From: Dactylorhiza incarnata
Lineage: Eukaryota; Streptophyta; Magnoliopsida; Asparagales; Orchidaceae
DNA: 64,000 nt
Reading direction: 5' to 3'
NCBI GenBank assembly: GCA_033032865.1
Contig: JAWHQI010000024.1
Location: 434,001 to 498,000 of the forward strand
Of this stretch, positions 40,146 through 50,738 are shown in pieces. Each line of letters begins with the position of its first letter. Positions within the stretch are counted from its first letter, which is position 1. A program made the position numbers and the translations under genes. The notes under the pieces are model-generated. The model did not search any database. It was given only the letters and a program-made list of their open reading frames with translations, and was not told the origin of the DNA.

Positions 40146-41353
40146 GCCTTCCATTCCCTTGTTGTGTTCATCCATCTTTAGAGCTTCCATGAAAACTTTA
40201 ACCCAGAGTTGATATTTTTTCCTTCATTTATCGCCTCCCTTCATCTGACAACTTACTAATAATTTCTTCCTCTCCCTTTTCCTTGTCCTAAAAATATTTT
40301 AATATTAACGGGTTAGTCATTATGACAAAGTGAGATTTTTCCTTTTTAATCGCTTGCAAAATCAAAGAAAAGTTAGTATTAAACCATTTGAAAAATGTAC
40401 AGTAATTTATGTAATGAAATTAAGAGTATATGTAATGAAATGAAAAATTAGAAACAAGCAGTAAGAAATAAGCATTGATCTTCAATTAAGCATTAACTAA
40501 GCATTGATCTTCAATTAAGCGTTAACGCAAAATCAAAGAAATGTTAGCATTAAACCATATAAGAAATATATGGTAATTTATGTAATGAAATGAAGAGTAT
40601 AGGTAAAGAAATGAAAAATAAGCAAGCAGTAAGAAATAAGCATGGATCTTCAATTAGGCATTAACATTAAGTATTAAATTATTTTCATTATAATATGTTT
40701 ATTATAAAGTGTCCTTGTATGTTTCACTGCATAGGGTAATAAGCATGCATTCATCTAATTCTAAACCTTACTTAATAGTAACTTTTTTCTTTCATTTTCT
40801 TTTATTCATTTGACAAGGTTAAGGGTAACTTAAATCTTTTATTTTCATATACCCACCTTTTGTGTCTTAACATAATCACATCATATTGGTTTAGGGCTAT
40901 CAAAAAAGCATGTAGTCCCTATGGGACATCTGAACCAAAGTCTCATTAAAATATCGATTCGGGGCAATTGGACAAGCATGGAGAGTCCCTATGGGACACC
41001 TGAATCGACGTCTCATCATTGGGTGACAATTCACACCCCATGCAAGGGTTAACCCTTAACATTGTCCTTATGTGTCGATGCGTTTCTTTTACATTCATAT
41101 ATCTGTCATTTTTAAGCTTTAATTCGTATGTTGTTTTTAGTTTATGCTTCCTTTAGAATTCGTTCATTTTGTAATATTCCTGTCATTTACGGTTGACATA
41201 TGTTGACCGGGCATCTAGAATATATTTCATTGTGTCATTGGTAGCATTAAAAGAAATTCATTCCTCATCATAATTTAATAACATAGAAATATCACATAAT
41301 TTCATAACATATAACCATCAACATGCTTAAGAACATTTCATCAAAATATTGCA

Positions 41354-41704
41354 TGATACATCGTAGTCGTATCAAGGATGAAGAACACGAATAATGATTT
41401 GCATTAAACGAAATTAAGATACAATCATGAGATAACTCCTGCCAAGCATCGAGAGACTGGGTCCTCCTTAACACTCCACTCTCCAGGAGAGCCAAACAAC
41501 TAAATACTTCAAAGATAGCCAGAATCCAACCCTATGGATCCTTATATATATGGAGCCCCACACTGCATGAAAAAAATACTTAATGGATGATGTAATACTT
41601 AATTAATACAATAAAGCAAACGAGATATTTAGAGACCCCCGCGAGTGAGGCCGAACGTCTGAGCATATGCACGTGACATATTTCCCCAATGTGAATACGT
41701 ATCA
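41354..41704 (-). repeat. Left (3') LTR of the TTGCA element
   Basis: Matches the split right LTR along its whole length, including AATGATTTGCATTAAAC, ACTCCACTCTCCAGGAGAGC and CCTTATATATATGGAGCCCC (TATA box on the minus strand). Divergence is clearly higher than for the young copia LTRs. Confidence 0.88.
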
Positions 41705-43006
41705 ACACCCTCGACTTGAAAATTGACCTTGTCCCAAGGTTGAGTCGGTAAGGGTCCTATGAGTGCGACGTAGAGACTCAGGCAGCTCCTCTGGTGGACG
41801 GTGCGGGTGAAACCTTGGGAGGTTGGAGGCACCACGCAGACCCGGTTGTGGCATATCGATGCTATGACTGTTCAAAACTAAAGCCAAGCTCGCCACGACC
41901 CTGTTCATGAAGAGAAAAGATGTCGAACCGAATAGTCCTGAAATAAAAGACTGGGATAATCATGGGCGCAAATTTAATTTGTCCGTGTCCTTGAGAACCG
42001 AAGGCGCGAAAATAAGTTCCGCCAAAATAAGGGAATATTGGCGGGGAAGTGTGGACAAAATAAATGCGGCAAAATGAGCCAGGCTAAAAAAGGCGGGGAC
42101 ATGAACATAAGGGTCAATTAAAAAAATAGATATGGTGGAGGGAGAGGGAGTGGTCCCAACGGAGAGGCGTATGTAATTTGGAGAAGTGGAGTAATTAAAA
42201 GTGAGATGGGTGGGGATGTGGGTTAACCGGTGGTAAGGGGAAGTACATGAGACGCCTGTTATGATGGGGCGTGGGCCTCGAAAAAGGAAAGTGTCGCAGT
42301 GTGGGGCATGGAACACTGCACGAAACGGGAAATGACGAAGGGGCAAAAATGAACAGTTCCACCAGATGAAACGCGGGCAGACCGCCAGTTGGAGGTGAGT
42401 CGCAGCGAGGACTACCTGCGGGGCTTGAGTTGAGAGAGCGGTGACGCCCGACGAAGACGCAGACGATGCATGCGGGCGGGTCTATCATGGAAGATGACAG
42501 GCGGAATAGATGGATAGAGGAGACGTGCCCACAGAACAGATCGGCAGGTCCGGGATGATCGCTGTCGGCAGCAGGGAGGGGAGCAACTGCTTCGTCACCA
42601 GCAGGGACGACTGCTTCGTCGGCAACATGGAGGAGCAGTTGTGGCAGCAGGAAGAAGAACTTCTTTGGCGAGCGTGGAGGGCTCGGCGGGTTTGGTTGCG
42701 ATGGAAAGGAAGCCCGGAGGGCGTTCCCCCGGGTCAAGTAGCCGAGGCAGGGGGTGGTTGGCGTGTGACAAAAATGGAACGCCTGCGGGCAGGGCGTGGA
42801 GCAGCGCCCCGACGGGGCTAGGGGATTGCGACTGGACATGTGCTGGAGGACGGAGCCGACGACGAAGCTCGGATTCCATAGCGAGGAGGTCATTCACGGT
42901 AGCGTCAATGCGATCGTGCAGGGAGGCCTAAGCGGCGGAAGAAACTGGGAGAGTGATGGTTTCCGGTGGCCTAAGCGGCAACCGGAGAGCGGTAGGTCGG
43001 ACCAAT
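41705..43006 (-). other. Internal region of the TTGCA element
   Basis: GC-rich with overlapping open stretches in several frames (for example 232 codons at 42195-42893, minus). None has a known domain, and the overlap in opposite strands suggests base composition rather than coding. Near the primer site a minus reading TVNDLLAMESELRRRL is helix-like; its meaning is unknown. Confidence 0.5.
42990..43004 (-). promoter_or_regulatory. Primer binding site resembling tRNA-Tyr 3' end
   Basis: CGGTAGGTCGGACCA on the + strand lies two bases from the right LTR. It ends in CCA as a tRNA acceptor does and fits plant tRNA-Tyr as remembered. It differs from the site at 32602-32616 at one base. Confidence 0.7.
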
Positions 43007-43025
43007 TGATACGACGTAGTCATAC

Positions 43026-43367
43026 TGTTACCCCCCCCCCCCCCCCCCCCCCCCGAACTCAGACACAGTTCTTTGGGCGTACCTACGCTTGACGATGCAA
43101 GGCGAAGACAGACGACAATGGGGCTGAACCATCCGGTTCAGCCCCCACTCTCTAATTCTGGCGGACCGAGGCTAAACCGCACCGGTTCAGCCCCATGGGG
43201 CGGGGGGGGGGGGGGAGGGTGGCTCTTGGGCCCGGGTATATTTATACCTGGGACTCTCTCTTGGGGCCCTCTATGAACAATCAAGGTACTTCTTCTCCTC
43301 CTTCCCTCTAACCCTAATCTCTCTTATTTCTCCCCCTAGCCTTCTTCTCTCTAGCTTTCTCCTATCA
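43026..43367 (+). repeat. 5' LTR of the chromovirus
   Basis: Starts TGTTACCCCC, ends CCTATCA. It contains a run of 24 C (43031-43054), a run of 14 G (43202-43215), a TATTTATACC TATA-like box, and CTCTAACCCTAATCTCTC near the end. It matches 53251-53553 apart from the homopolymers and small indels. Confidence 0.9.
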
Positions 43368-43369
43368 TT

Positions 43370-43380
43370 TGGTATCAAAG
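43370..43380 (+). promoter_or_regulatory. Primer binding site (tRNA-Met type, one mismatch)
   Basis: TGGTATCAAAG lies two bases after the LTR; it differs at one base from the usual TGGTATCAGAG. Confidence 0.75.
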
Positions 43381-43396
43381 AATTCGTCCTCCGGCC

Positions 43397-44757
43397 ATGG
43401 TGAACACCCGCTCGCAAGAAGAAGTCAATCGATTGGAAATCCTAGAGGAAAATTACGTAGGGTTGACGGATTCGGTTGCCGCCATCGAGGAAGAGATGAG
43501 GGCGTCCACGCAACGGCTGGAAGAACGGATCGACGCCCGCATGGAAGAACACAAAGCCTTGTTATCGCAAGGTTTAAGAGGGAAGGCAACGACGCACGAA
43601 GAAACCGGCGGTTTGCAAAGCCCGGCTGCCGAGACCTACGCATCCCAACATCTCGCCACGCAAGCGGGAGAAGCAGCCAGATCGGCGGATCTAGCGTGCG
43701 TGGGGGTGGGCTCCAGCGGATCGGTGGGTAGCACAGGCGGCGGCGCAACAGCGGGCTGGGGAGTCCGCGGGACGACGCCTGGAGCTGGATTCGTCCAGAT
43801 TGGGGCGGCGCGAGTCAGCGACGAGCAGGTTGGAGTGGACGGGTTCCAGGCGTGCCGGTAGGAGGTGCGGAGGGTCTTTTACCCGGTCGCGCGGCATCGG
43901 TCCCCACGGGGCTACAGAGATGGCGCTCCTTGGGGCGGCCAACCATATCCAGCCCCCTTGGGGCGTCCAACCATATCAAGGCTATCCGAGTGCCAACATC
44001 GGCCCTATGGAACCGTGGAGACCGACATGGAATGGGCAAGGCCCGGTCTGGCAAGGGCAAGCAGCTCCACGAGCATACATGCCTCCGAAGTTGATGCGCT
44101 TGAATTTTCCAAGGTTCAACGGAGGGGACGTTCTGGAGTGGGTGCAGAAGGCCGAGCTTTTCTTTAGTTATCAAGAGGTGTCAGAGGGCCAATGGTGCAA
44201 CTAGCATCTTTCCACTGGGAGGATGACGCTTTTCAATGGACGTGGTGGTTCCTGAGGGGAGAGGACTATGTGCCTTGGGCTGATTTTGTGGAAGGCTTCA
44301 CCGCCAGATTTGGGCCCCTAGAGTACGAGGATGTCGAGGCGCTCCTGCAGAAGTTGCGTCAGAAGGGAATAGTGATGGAGCATCGGACGGAGTTCGAAAA
44401 ATTGGTGAATCGGGTACACTGGGAGGAGAAGATGTTGCTCAGTTGCTTTGTATCGAGACTGAAGGGCCACTTACGTGATGAGGGTTCACGCCTATATGCC
44501 CCGCAGTCTGAACCATACCATTAGCTTGGCCCGCATTCAAGAGGAGCACTTCAACAGGCAGCGAGGGTGCACCATGAGGAGGCCCACGACTACCCCGACG
44601 ACCGTCAGAAGGGAGCAGCCGGCGGTCGGCAAACCGAAGGTGACATGATTATCTTGGGCCGAGCTGCAGGCGCGGAAGGAGAAGGGACTATGCTTCAATT
44701 GCGACGAAAATTTTACGCCCGGGCACACCTGCCAGAAGATACAGGTTTACATGCTAC
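43397..44757 (+). pseudogene. Chromovirus gag
   Basis: The start MVNTRSQEEVNRLE is at 43397, followed by a coiled-coil-like stretch (EEEMRASTQRLEERIDARME). The Gag core follows in other frames: PPKLMRLNFPRFNGGDVLEW at about 44080-44140, then 44192-44524 with FHWEDDAFQWTWWF and FVEGFTARFGP...EVFEKL-like blocks. A zinc knuckle, CFNCDENFTPGHTC, lies near 44693-44735. At least two frame changes lie between the start and the knuckle, so no full Gag can be made. Confidence 0.85.
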
Positions 44758-45644
44758 ATGAGGATGTGGAAGACGAGCTTTCCCACAAGTCAGAGTTGGA
44801 GGAGGACTTGGATCTCACCGAGTTTGGTGTATCCTACATGTGATGGAAGGATGCAACGCCCCCTCACCATGCGGATTGCGGGAAAGATCATACAGGAGAA
44901 AGTGACGATTTTGGTGGACAGTGGAAGCACCCACAACTTTATCCACCCCGAGGTGGCACATCGGGTGGGGCATGTGAGATTGATAAGGGAGCCGCCTTTC
45001 ATGTTATGGTGGCAGATGCGAGCAAACTTCAGTGCGAAGGAGTTATGAAGGGGGTGGAGCTACGGATACAGGGGTACTCAGGGCGCACAGACGTCTATCT
45101 TCTACCTATCTGAGGCTTCGACATGGTGCTTGTGGTCCAATGGTTACAGCAACTGAGAAGGGTTACCTTTGACTGGGACCAGATGACCATGGAGTTCCTA
45201 CAACACGGGAAGCAGTACTGTCTGGGGGGCCTAAAATCCGCCCCTATGAAGGAAACATTTCTTCGGAGTTTGGAACGACTAGAGAGTCAGGGCAGCACGA
45301 TGGCATTGATTATGGAGATTACACCGACCCTGACCGCTCCTCCAGTTGTTCCAGTTCATATGCAAGCGCTTCTGGCCCAGTATGTCGATATTTTTCAGAC
45401 ACCCCACGCACTTCCACCACCGCGGTTCAGAGATCATCAGATTCAGCTCAAGACGTGCGCGAAACCCACCAACATTTGATTGTACCGACCAGTACATCCA
45501 GAAGGCCGAGATAGAGAGCAATGTCCGGGAAATGCTTACTGCCGGAATCATCCGCCCCAGTATTAGTTCATTTTCATCCCCCATCATTCTCGTCAGGAAG
45601 AAGGACGAGACGTAGCGATTTTGTGTGGACTACCGCGACCTGAA
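44758..45644 (+). pseudogene. Chromovirus protease and start of reverse transcriptase
   Basis: The aspartic protease active site DSGSTHNF starts at 44917. RT begins further on with GIIRPSISSFSSPIILVRKK (about 45543-45602). A TAG (45613-45615) then precedes RFCVDYRDLN. The coding sequence stops at 45644, where the nested copia element begins, and resumes at 50739. Confidence 0.85.
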
Positions 45645-45821
45645 TGTTAAATGTCAAGTAACCCCCTCACCGGGTGGTGAGGATAAAAGTGGCTAAGCCT
45701 AAGCCCGGTTTTTTTCCCCTGGGAGATATAGAGGACGGTCGAGAGCTGCAGGAGACAGATTGCGTGCGAGACGGACAAAACCCTAAGGTTCGTTTCTCGG
45801 TTTCTCCTCTTCGTCTTAACA
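45645..45821 (+). repeat. 5' LTR of the young copia element
   Basis: 177 bp, TGTTAAATGTC...CGTCTTAACA, followed directly by the PBS at 45822-45832. Confidence 0.96.
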
Positions 45822-46326
45822 TGGTATCAGAGGAGTTCTTCCCGTCGACCTGAGGGCCCGTCGTGTCGATCCCGTCGATCGTTCCTGCTGCCGTGCCCGT
45901 CGTCGCTCGAGCCGCTGCTGCCGCACGTCGTTCCGATTCCTTGTCGTGCCGCTGCTGCCGCTCGTCGTGCCGATCTCTCGCCGTTGCTGCCGCTGCTGTT
46001 GCACGTCGTTCTGATTCCTTGTCGTGCCGCTGCTGCCGCTCGTCGTGCCGATCTCTCGCCACTGCTGCCGCGGCTGCCGCTGCTGCCGCTGCTACCGCTG
46101 CTGCCGCTGCTGCCGCTGGTGTTCTGATCCTTGTGCCGATCCCTCCTGTGATCGTCGACTCTGTGTCCTGTCGACGTTCTGGGCTGCTGCTGTGCTTCTG
46201 CCGTGATTCCGCTGCCACTGCCGTGACCTGAAGGTCCTGCTGCCGTGGTTCTGACCTGAAGGTCCCCCTGCTGCTGCTGTTGGTATTCCGTCTGCTTCCT
46301 GAAGGTCCTCCGGCTTGTGTGCCCGT
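45822..46326 (+). other. PBS and GCTGCC-rich leader of the young copia element
   Basis: After TGGTATCAGAG the leader carries many CTGCCGCTG/GTCGTGCCG units, including a direct repeat around TCGTCGTTCYGATTCCTTGT (about 45925 and 46005). The long opposite-strand Gln/Arg-rich reading here is a by-product of this triplet bias. Confidence 0.8.
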
Positions 46327-49300
46327 ATGGATGACAACTTGAAAAGTGCAAATGCCTCTGAAGGGGCCGTTAACCAACCCAGACACTACAGTGGAGGGAG
46401 TTCTAACATGGACTTCAGTCAAGGTGTTACTCACATTAAACTCAATGGAAGGAATTACCTTCTATGGGCTCAGTCCATGAGGATTTTCATTGGGAGCCGT
46501 CGAAGACTGGGTTTTCTCACAGGATCCAAGCCGTCTCCAAACAAGACCGATCCCAAATACGAGGAATGGGAAGGTGAGAATCTCACAGTGATTAATTGGC
46601 TTGTCAATTCTATGGAACCCAAGATTGCAAGCCACTTTCTATTCTGTGAAACTGCAAAAGAAATGTGGGAACAGATCGAACGAAATTACTCAAAAAAGGA
46701 CTTAGCGAGAATATATCAACTCCAAACTGAACAGATCCACATGGCTGGAATGGGGGATTTCGAAGAATATTATGGCAAGTTGACCCATAAGTGGGCTGAA
46801 ATTGATCAGTATTCTGCTATTCAGACTATTGAAGACTACAAGACTGAACTCATGCAACGGAGGGTATTTGAGATGCTCTCTGGTCTCCCTCCTGAACTTG
46901 AATTCCAGAGGGTTCAGATGTTGGGACGTGATTCTGTGCCTGATCTAGAGACCGTGGCTCACTATATTAGGGGAGAAGCTAGTCGTATAAACTCCCTTCG
47001 TTCAGGTACTCATGTGGGTCATGAGGTGTCTGCCCTTGCTGCTGAACAGAAGAAATGTCATCCTAGAAATATGAGGCAAGAAGACAAGAGTAAAATGAAG
47101 TGCCCTCACTGTGGGAAGAAAGGCCATGGGAAAGAGAAATGTTGGGATCTTCATCCTCATTTAATCCCTCCAGGATGGATTCGAGGTTCTGATGGGAAAT
47201 ATGTGAGGCCTCCTACTGCTATGTATGGCCACCTTGATAATTCTGGGTATCTTCAGGCAGATAACGAGAGGTTGATTAGAGAACTCAAGGCTCTGAAAGC
47301 CAACTCTGCTTCTGCTGGTGATTTGGCAGGTACGGCCGCTCATGTTCGCTCTACTACTGTGTCCTCTAAAGAACTATCCACCCCTTGGATTATTGACTCG
47401 GGGGCTTCCGATCACATGACCGGATCTTCTATGGGAGTCTCCTCTATTTTACCTACCTCTGGCAGTGTGAAACTCGTTGATGGATCCTCGGCGTCTGTGA
47501 CTGGTAAAGGGGTTATTCATCTTTCTCCCTCTGTCTCTCTCAAGTCTGTGATTATTGTTCCCTCATTTCCTACGAATCTCTTGTCTGTTAGCAGTTTAAC
47601 TAAACAACTTAACTGCTCTATCACATTTTTCGCCTCTCATTGTGTGTTTCAGGATCTGGCGAGTGGGAAGACGATTGGTGGTGGACATGAGTCAGGTGGA
47701 GTGTATGTCATGGACAACTGTCAGGCTCTTAGTTCTCAGAAAATTACCGACCAGGATCAGTTGAGGCTGTGACACAAGAGATTTGGGCATGCTCGTTTGA
47801 AGACCTTGAAAGCTATTTTTCCGCATTTGCTTAATGTTAAAACTGTTGCTTTTGATTGTCAGTCTTGTGAATTTTCAAAGCATTGTCGGACCAACTATGC
47901 TCCTAGTTTGAGTCGAAGTTTGAAATGTTTTGATTTGATACATTCTGATGTCTGGACATCTCCTATTTGTTCTGTGAATGGTTTTCAATATTTTGTTTCT
48001 TTTATTGATGATCACTCACGCTTTACCTGGGTGTACCTCATGAAAAAGAAGGATGAAGTCTCAAAAATATTTCAGTTGTTCTATCATTATGTGCAGACTC
48101 AATTTGGAACTGGAATTAAAATTCTTAGGAGTGACAATGGAGGCGAATATACGTGCAGTGACCTTCAACTATTTCTGAGAGATCATGAGATTATTTTTCA
48201 ATCTTCCTGTCCGGGGACTCCTCAACAGAATGGGGTTGCCGAAAGAAAGAATCGTCATATCTTGGAGACCACTCGATGCTTGTTGCAAGAGATGTTTGTC
48301 CCTAAGGGACTATGGGATGAAGGAGTTCTCACTTCCGTCTATCTTATTAATAGGATGGCTACCGGTACTTTGGGAGGAAAGTACCCCCTACAGATTCTCT
48401 GCCCAAATATGCCTCTTTTCAACCTTCCTCCTAAGGTGTTTGGGTGCGTCACATTTGTTCACATCGTGGGGCCCCATAAGGACAAATTAGGGCCACAATC
48501 AGTAAAATGTGTTTTTGTGGGATATGCTGCCAACCAAAAGGGATATAAGTGTTATTCTCCTACTCTCCGGAGAAGGTTTATATCAAAAGATGTTACCTTT
48601 TTCGAGAACACTTCTTTTTATTCCAATGAGGGCAAACTCATCACGTTTCAGAAGGAAAGCAAAGAAGAAAGTGACATGTTGCCACCTCTTCCTGTTCTTG
48701 TTGATGTGACTGCTCCAGAAAGTGTTGATATTCCTGTTATAAAGGAAACCCCAACGAGTGATCTTCGAGTTTACAGAAGAAAAGGGGATCTTCAAGTATA
48801 TCAAAGAAGGAAAAACATCAAGACTAGACAAGAATGTCACACTCATGCTCCACCACCTACCACCACTCCGCCAGATCCAAGCTACGACACCACTTCAGAG
48901 ATCCCTTCTGCTCTTCAAATTCAGAGTGGTCGTACTAGATATCCTATGGATAAGTATGTTGGGTATCACTCTATCTCTCACTCATTACAAGTATATCTTG
49001 CTTCTGTTTCCTCTATTCCTATTCCTAACAGTTTTTTAGAAGCTAGCTCAAATTTCCACTGGGTAAAGGCTATGGAGGAGGAGATGAACGCTCTCCAACG
49101 TCAAAAGACTTGGGAAATTATTCCTATTCCTCATGGGCGCCATCTAGTCGGATGCAAATGGATTTATACTATTAAATTTCTACAAGATGGAACTCTTGAT
49201 AGGTACAAAGCGAGATTGGTAGCTGAAGGTTTTACTTAGGTTGATGGTGTAGACTTCCAAGAGACCTTTGCTCCAGTTGCTAAATTGAACTCAGTCAGAA

Positions 49301-50613
49301 TTCTCCTATCTATTGCTGCTCATAAGTCTTGGACTCTACATCAACTCGATGTTAAAAATGCTTTCCTTCATGGTGAATTGGAGAAAGAAATTTATATGAC
49401 TCCACCTCCTGGTATGGATGTTCCTAAAGGACATGTGTGTCGCCTCAAGAAAGCCCTATATGGCCTCAAACAGTCTCCACGTGCCTGGTTTGCCAAGCTA
49501 AGTGATAAACTTGTTCATCTGAATTTCAATCGCTGTACTTCAGATCATTCTGTCTTTGTCTACAAAGGGGAGGAATGCACTACTATTCTCATAGTCTATG
49601 TGGATGATATCATTATTACAGGAACGGATGATCTCCACATTACTCGTGTTAAGGAGGAATTAGCGTCCGCTTTTGAAATAAAGGATTTGGGTCTCCTTCG
49701 GTACTTTCTTGGAATTGAGATTGCGCATTCTGCCGGGAAGATTATGATCTCCCAGCGGAAATATGTCTTGGACCTTCTCAATGATGTTGGATATTTGGGA
49801 GTCAAACCTGTGGATAGTCCTGTGGACCCTAGTTATGACATTCATAAGGAGACCTCTCCAGATTTTGAGAGGAAGTCTGATTTTCAACGAATTGTGGGAA
49901 ATTTGATTTATTTGACAATCACCAGACCTGATATCTCCTTCGTTGTTGGGTTGGTTAGTCAATTCATGCACAACCCTAAAGTTCATCACTATCAAGCTGT
50001 TCTGCGGATTCTAAAGTATTTAAAAAAGGACCCTGGAAAAGGCATTATCTATCAAAATCATGGCCATCTTAAGGTCCACGGGTACTGTGATGCTGATTGG
50101 GCAGGCTCTTCCGTGGACAGAAGATCTACTAGTGGATATACCATCTTTGTTGGTGGCAACCTTATTTCCTGGAGAAGTAAAAAACAAAATGTTGTGGCTC
50201 GTTCCTCCACTGAAGCAGAGTACCGTGCCATTGCTGTTACTGCGTGTGAACTGGTTTGGGTTAAATCTATCTTGGGGGAAATGGGATTTCCTGTCATTGA
50301 GGCTATGCAACTCCATTGTGATAATCAAGCTGCAATTCATATATCTAACAATCCTGTCTTTCACGAGAGAACAAAGCATATTGAAATTGATTGCCATTTT
50401 GTGCTGGACAAAATTCAGGATCAAACTGTTACTATGGTGTTTGTGCCCTCTGAAGATCAACTGGCTGACATGCTCACTAAAGCGGTCTCTGGCAAATCCC
50501 TTCATTCTTACTCCCTTAAGCTCGGAATGCTGGATGCTTATGGGGTTAGCTTGAGGGGGGTTGTTAAATGTCAAGTAACCCCCTCACCGGGTGGTGAGGA
50601 TAAGAGTGGCTAA
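46315..50613 (+). pseudogene. Copia gag-pol polyprotein with two in-frame stops
   Basis: One frame runs from 46315 (the likely start is the ATG at 46327) to 50613. Gag has IKLNGRNYLLWAQSM and a CPHCGKKGHGKEKC knuckle; protease has IIDSGASDHM. A TGA at 47770-47772 comes next. Then come GAG-pre-integrase (HKRFGHARLKTL), the integrase core (HSDVWTSP, LRSDNGGEY, PQQNGVAERKN), and the RT start (YKARLVAEGFT). A TAG at 49237-49239 follows. RT then continues (DVKNAFLHGELEKEIYM, YVDDIIITG), with RNase H (DADWAGSSVDRRSTSGY, ADMLTKA) at the end. Each stop is a one-base change from a sense codon common at that site in the family. There are no frameshifts. Autonomy is lost in this copy. Confidence 0.93.
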
Positions 50614-50738
50614 GCCTAAGCCCGGTTTTTTTCCCCTGGGAGATATAGAGGACGGTCGAGAGCTGCAGGAGACAGATTGCGTGCGAGACGGACAAAACCC
50701 TAAGGTTCGTTTCTCGGTTTCTCCTCTTCGTCTTAACA
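50562..50738 (+). repeat. 3' LTR of the young copia element
   Basis: 177 bp, one difference from the 5' LTR. It begins right after the polypurine tract; the last 50 bases of the pol reading run into it. Confidence 0.96.

Larger units (their letters stand above)
38694..41353 (-). repeat. Old LTR-like repeat, left part
   Basis: It starts with CACTTAGGCCGCCACAATTG and a CAGCGGCAGGGG block, matching the start of the repeat at 18778. Near 40900-41060 it carries the same ordered phrases as 19690-19850 (GGGCTATCA, CACACCCC, TTAACCCTTAACAT-like). It is cut at 41353 by the TTGCA-flanked element and resumes at 53891. AT- and GA-rich microsatellites and a solo LTR lie within it. Confidence 0.5.

Noticed and set aside
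42195..42893. 232-codon minus-strand ORF in the TTGCA element
   Set aside because: No domain, overlapping open frames on both strands, and high GC; not supported as a gene.
45667..46434. 255-codon minus-strand ORF rich in Gln, Arg, Ala and Ser
   Set aside because: It is the complement of the GCTGCC-rich copia leader and LTR; similar long readings exist in several frames on both strands, as triplet-biased DNA produces.
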